From assembly GCA_023412475.1 (NCBI GenBank), contig JAEYNR010000041.1, forward strand, positions 1-64,000: DNA of 64,000 nt, in the 5' to 3' direction. The DNA comes from Fibrobacterota bacterium. Its GTDB lineage: Bacteria > Fibrobacterota > Chitinivibrionia > Chitinivibrionales > Chitinispirillaceae. The notes under the pieces are model-generated. The model did no database searches. It saw only the letters and a program-made list of their open reading frames with translations, and had not been told where the DNA came from. The position numbers were made by a program, and so were the translations under genes. Shown here piece after piece: positions 62,801 through 64,000 of the stretch (positions within the stretch are counted from its first letter, which is position 1; each line of letters opens with the position of its first letter).

Positions 62801-62957
62801 GTGTTCAGATTTATAATGTTTTCCAGTAATATAGCTAAATTTTAGAAAATTAGCTTTTTTTGTAATGAAAATTTGTATTTTTGTTTTTATTTTGCCCTGC
62901 ACACGTTGTATTATTTACTTGTTTCAATATTTATAATTTTTTAATCGTACTCTGGCT

Positions 62958-63356
62958 ATGAGACTCAACAAAAAAAGTAAATTACCCTTTTTTTTCTCCT
63001 GCTCTTTAATTGTTATCCTATTGAGCTCGCCACTGGTTTTAGCTATAACACACTGCCATTGCGATCAATCCGAATTGTTTTCAGAAACAGAGTATGCAGT
63101 AAGTGACTGCATTGTGGATGATTGCTCTGAAAGATGCCATTGTAATTTTAGCGATTCCAATAGTAACGCTGACGGAAATTTTAACTTCCCCCTATTGACC
63201 CAATCTCATATTATAAAGCTGATTACCTCGGGTCAGTGTAAGTTTATGCTGGCAGCACCAGATGGATTACAATGTCTGCATTCTACTGCAATCTCTCGGC
63301 TTAAGGCCCTTTCACCTCTTGCGATTCATATCTACAGCACCATTCTTAGAATTTGA
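62958..63356 (+). CDS. Small exported cysteine/histidine-rich protein
   Basis: 132 residues. A signal peptide (MRLNKKSKLPFFFSCSLIVI to SPLVLA) is followed by THCHCDQ and by DCIVDDCSERCHCNF. This dense Cys/His cluster could bind metal. The C-terminal part is unremarkable. No family is recognised and the ATG has no strong ribosome-binding site. It is followed by an exported lipoprotein and an ABC permease on the same strand, so a metal-related role is conceivable but speculative. Confidence 0.4.
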   Translation: MRLNKKSKLPFFFSCSLIVILLSSPLVLAITHCHCDQSELFSETEYAVSDCIVDDCSERCHCNFSDSNSNADGNFNFPLLTQSHIIKLITSGQCKFMLAAPDGLQCLHSTAISRLKALSPLAIHIYSTILRI

Positions 63357-63486
63357 TTATTCCTTAAGAAAGCAATTTTTTCCAAGCAAATTAATAATAA
63401 TTAACAGAGTACATCTGCTAAGCAGCAGGCTTATAATTTGTTTTGCTTTTGTTAATCAATTGAGAAATGATGGAAGGATATTTTTT

Positions 63487-63870
63487 ATGAACAGGATTTT
63501 AATCGTAGTACCGGGATTATCTGCTCTATTTTTTGCAGTAGTTTTAGTTTTTTCTGGCTGCAAGGGCGGAGGTGGTTTAAGCTTGGGTCAGGAGATTCCC
63601 TCAGATATAAAAGCCACAAAGCTTTCTGAAATCTTAGCTCAACCATCCAGTTATAATGGAAAAAAAGTTGTGATGAGTGGAATAGTATCAGGTCAGTGTC
63701 CATCTTTTTGTGAGTTTTTTTTCAAAGAGGGTGCTAATCAGGTTACCATATTTCCGCAGGGTTATAAATTTCCTAAACTGGAAAGCGGCAAGAAGGTCAC
63801 CATCTATGCCAGTATTACCAGTGGTGAAGAAAATGTGGTTTTTTCTGCACTTGGCATTCGCATAGAATAG
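63487..63870 (+). CDS. Lipoprotein with OB-fold-like domain
   Basis: 127 residues from the ATG at 63487, preceded by GGAAGGAT; a longer frame upstream to 63262 has no such site. The lipobox is VFSGC (Cys about residue 24). The remaining domain reads LSEILAQPSSYNGKKVVMSG, GQCPSFCEFFF and KVTIYASITS. This is the pattern of an OB-fold-like lipoprotein usually encoded next to ABC permeases. The two cysteines in CPSFC are notable and may bind a metal or substrate. It is co-transcribed with the partial permease, 10 bases downstream. Confidence 0.7.
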   Translation: MNRILIVVPGLSALFFAVVLVFSGCKGGGGLSLGQEIPSDIKATKLSEILAQPSSYNGKKVVMSGIVSGQCPSFCEFFFKEGANQVTIFPQGYKFPKLESGKKVTIYASITSGEENVVFSALGIRIE

Positions 63871-63880
63871 GAGGTGATCT

Positions 63881-64000
63881 ATGAACTTTACTACAGTAGC
63901 ATTGAGCAACCTTCGCCGTAACCCAGTTCGCAGTATTTTAACTGCCCTGAGTCTGGCTATTTCTGCTGCAACTCTGACAGTGGTATTGAGTTTGGATAAA
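63881..64000 (+). CDS. Start of an FtsX/MacB-type ABC permease (cut by the window end)
   Basis: Only 40 codons lie in the window. The ribosome-binding site is excellent (AGGAGGTGATCT). The sequence MNFTTVALSNLRRNPVRSIL followed by TALSLAISAATLTVVL is the standard N-terminal cytoplasmic segment and first membrane helix of FtsX/MacB-type permeases. Together with the preceding lipoprotein it suggests an export or metal-efflux ABC system whose ATPase would lie beyond this window. Confidence 0.75.
   Translation, partial: MNFTTVALSNLRRNPVRSILTALSLAISAATLTVVLSLDK

Noticed and set aside
63262..63486. N-terminal extension of the OB-fold lipoprotein
   Set aside because: Starting at 63487 places a ribosome-binding site and a lipoprotein signal correctly. 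The longer frame overlaps the upstream gene without either.

Overview
The window looks like the chromosome of a plant-polysaccharide-degrading, probably anaerobic member of the Fibrobacterota (Fibrobacter/Chitinispirillum side). The best single clue is the GH16 lichenase at 29089-30069. It has the circularly permuted domain order known from the Fibrobacter succinogenes 1,3-1,4-beta-glucanase and keeps its EVDIEVLG active-site block. Four secreted carbohydrate-active or spore-coat-type proteins carry type IX-like (Por) secretion tails, and the rest is mostly housekeeping. The assignment rests on gene content only.

Layout. 1-2.5 kb: a decayed integron-like locus. A truncated, frameshifted tyrosine recombinase has cassette-like genes (esterase, superinfection-immunity-like membrane protein, SmpA/BamE-like lipoprotein) downstream on the same strand. 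There is one attC-like site and a ~125-bp direct repeat. 2.5-3.6 kb: gene-free, with a 21-bp minisatellite. 3.6-7.8 kb: DbpA-like RNA helicase, YaiI, SUI1/YciH, a zinc-ribbon protein and an exported protein. 8.4-24 kb: topoisomerase IV pair, CDP-alcohol phosphatidyltransferase, MsbA-like ABC exporter, C4 zinc-ribbon coiled-coil protein, a CAT-anticodon tRNA, LigA, UvrC, a STAS protein and an acetyltransferase. 23.5-24.1 kb: a 275-bp terminal-inverted-repeat element inserted in a dispersed intergenic repeat.

24-34 kb: a coupled membrane protein / CxxCH beta-propeller lipoprotein pair, a membrane-anchored AraC regulator divergent from the lichenase, a GH8 enzyme and an outer-membrane beta-barrel. 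35-38 kb: a three-gene putative sensory [FeFe]-hydrogenase operon (2Fe-2S protein, hydrogenase-PAS protein, SpoIIE phosphatase). 38.4-43.2 kb: UV endonuclease coupled to a DHH phosphoesterase, then WrbA, a THUMP-like protein and a zinc alcohol dehydrogenase. 43.5-50.4 kb: CotH protein, double zinc-finger protein, radical SAM protein and multidomain GH5, followed by an array of ~42-bp palindromic tandem repeats. 51-64 kb: MBL hydrolase, Na/Pi symporter, KamA-family radical SAM enzyme, MerR regulator coupled to a ClC channel, methyltransferase, GH43, rhodanese, and the start of a lipoprotein/ABC-permease operon cut by the window edge.

The glycoside hydrolases (GH16, GH8, GH5, GH43) together target mixed-linkage glucan, cellulose or mannan-type chains and arabinoxylan. 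No phage, CRISPR or recognisable defence island is visible. The most unusual items are the integron remnant, the TIR insertion, the sensory hydrogenase operon and the palindromic tandem array.
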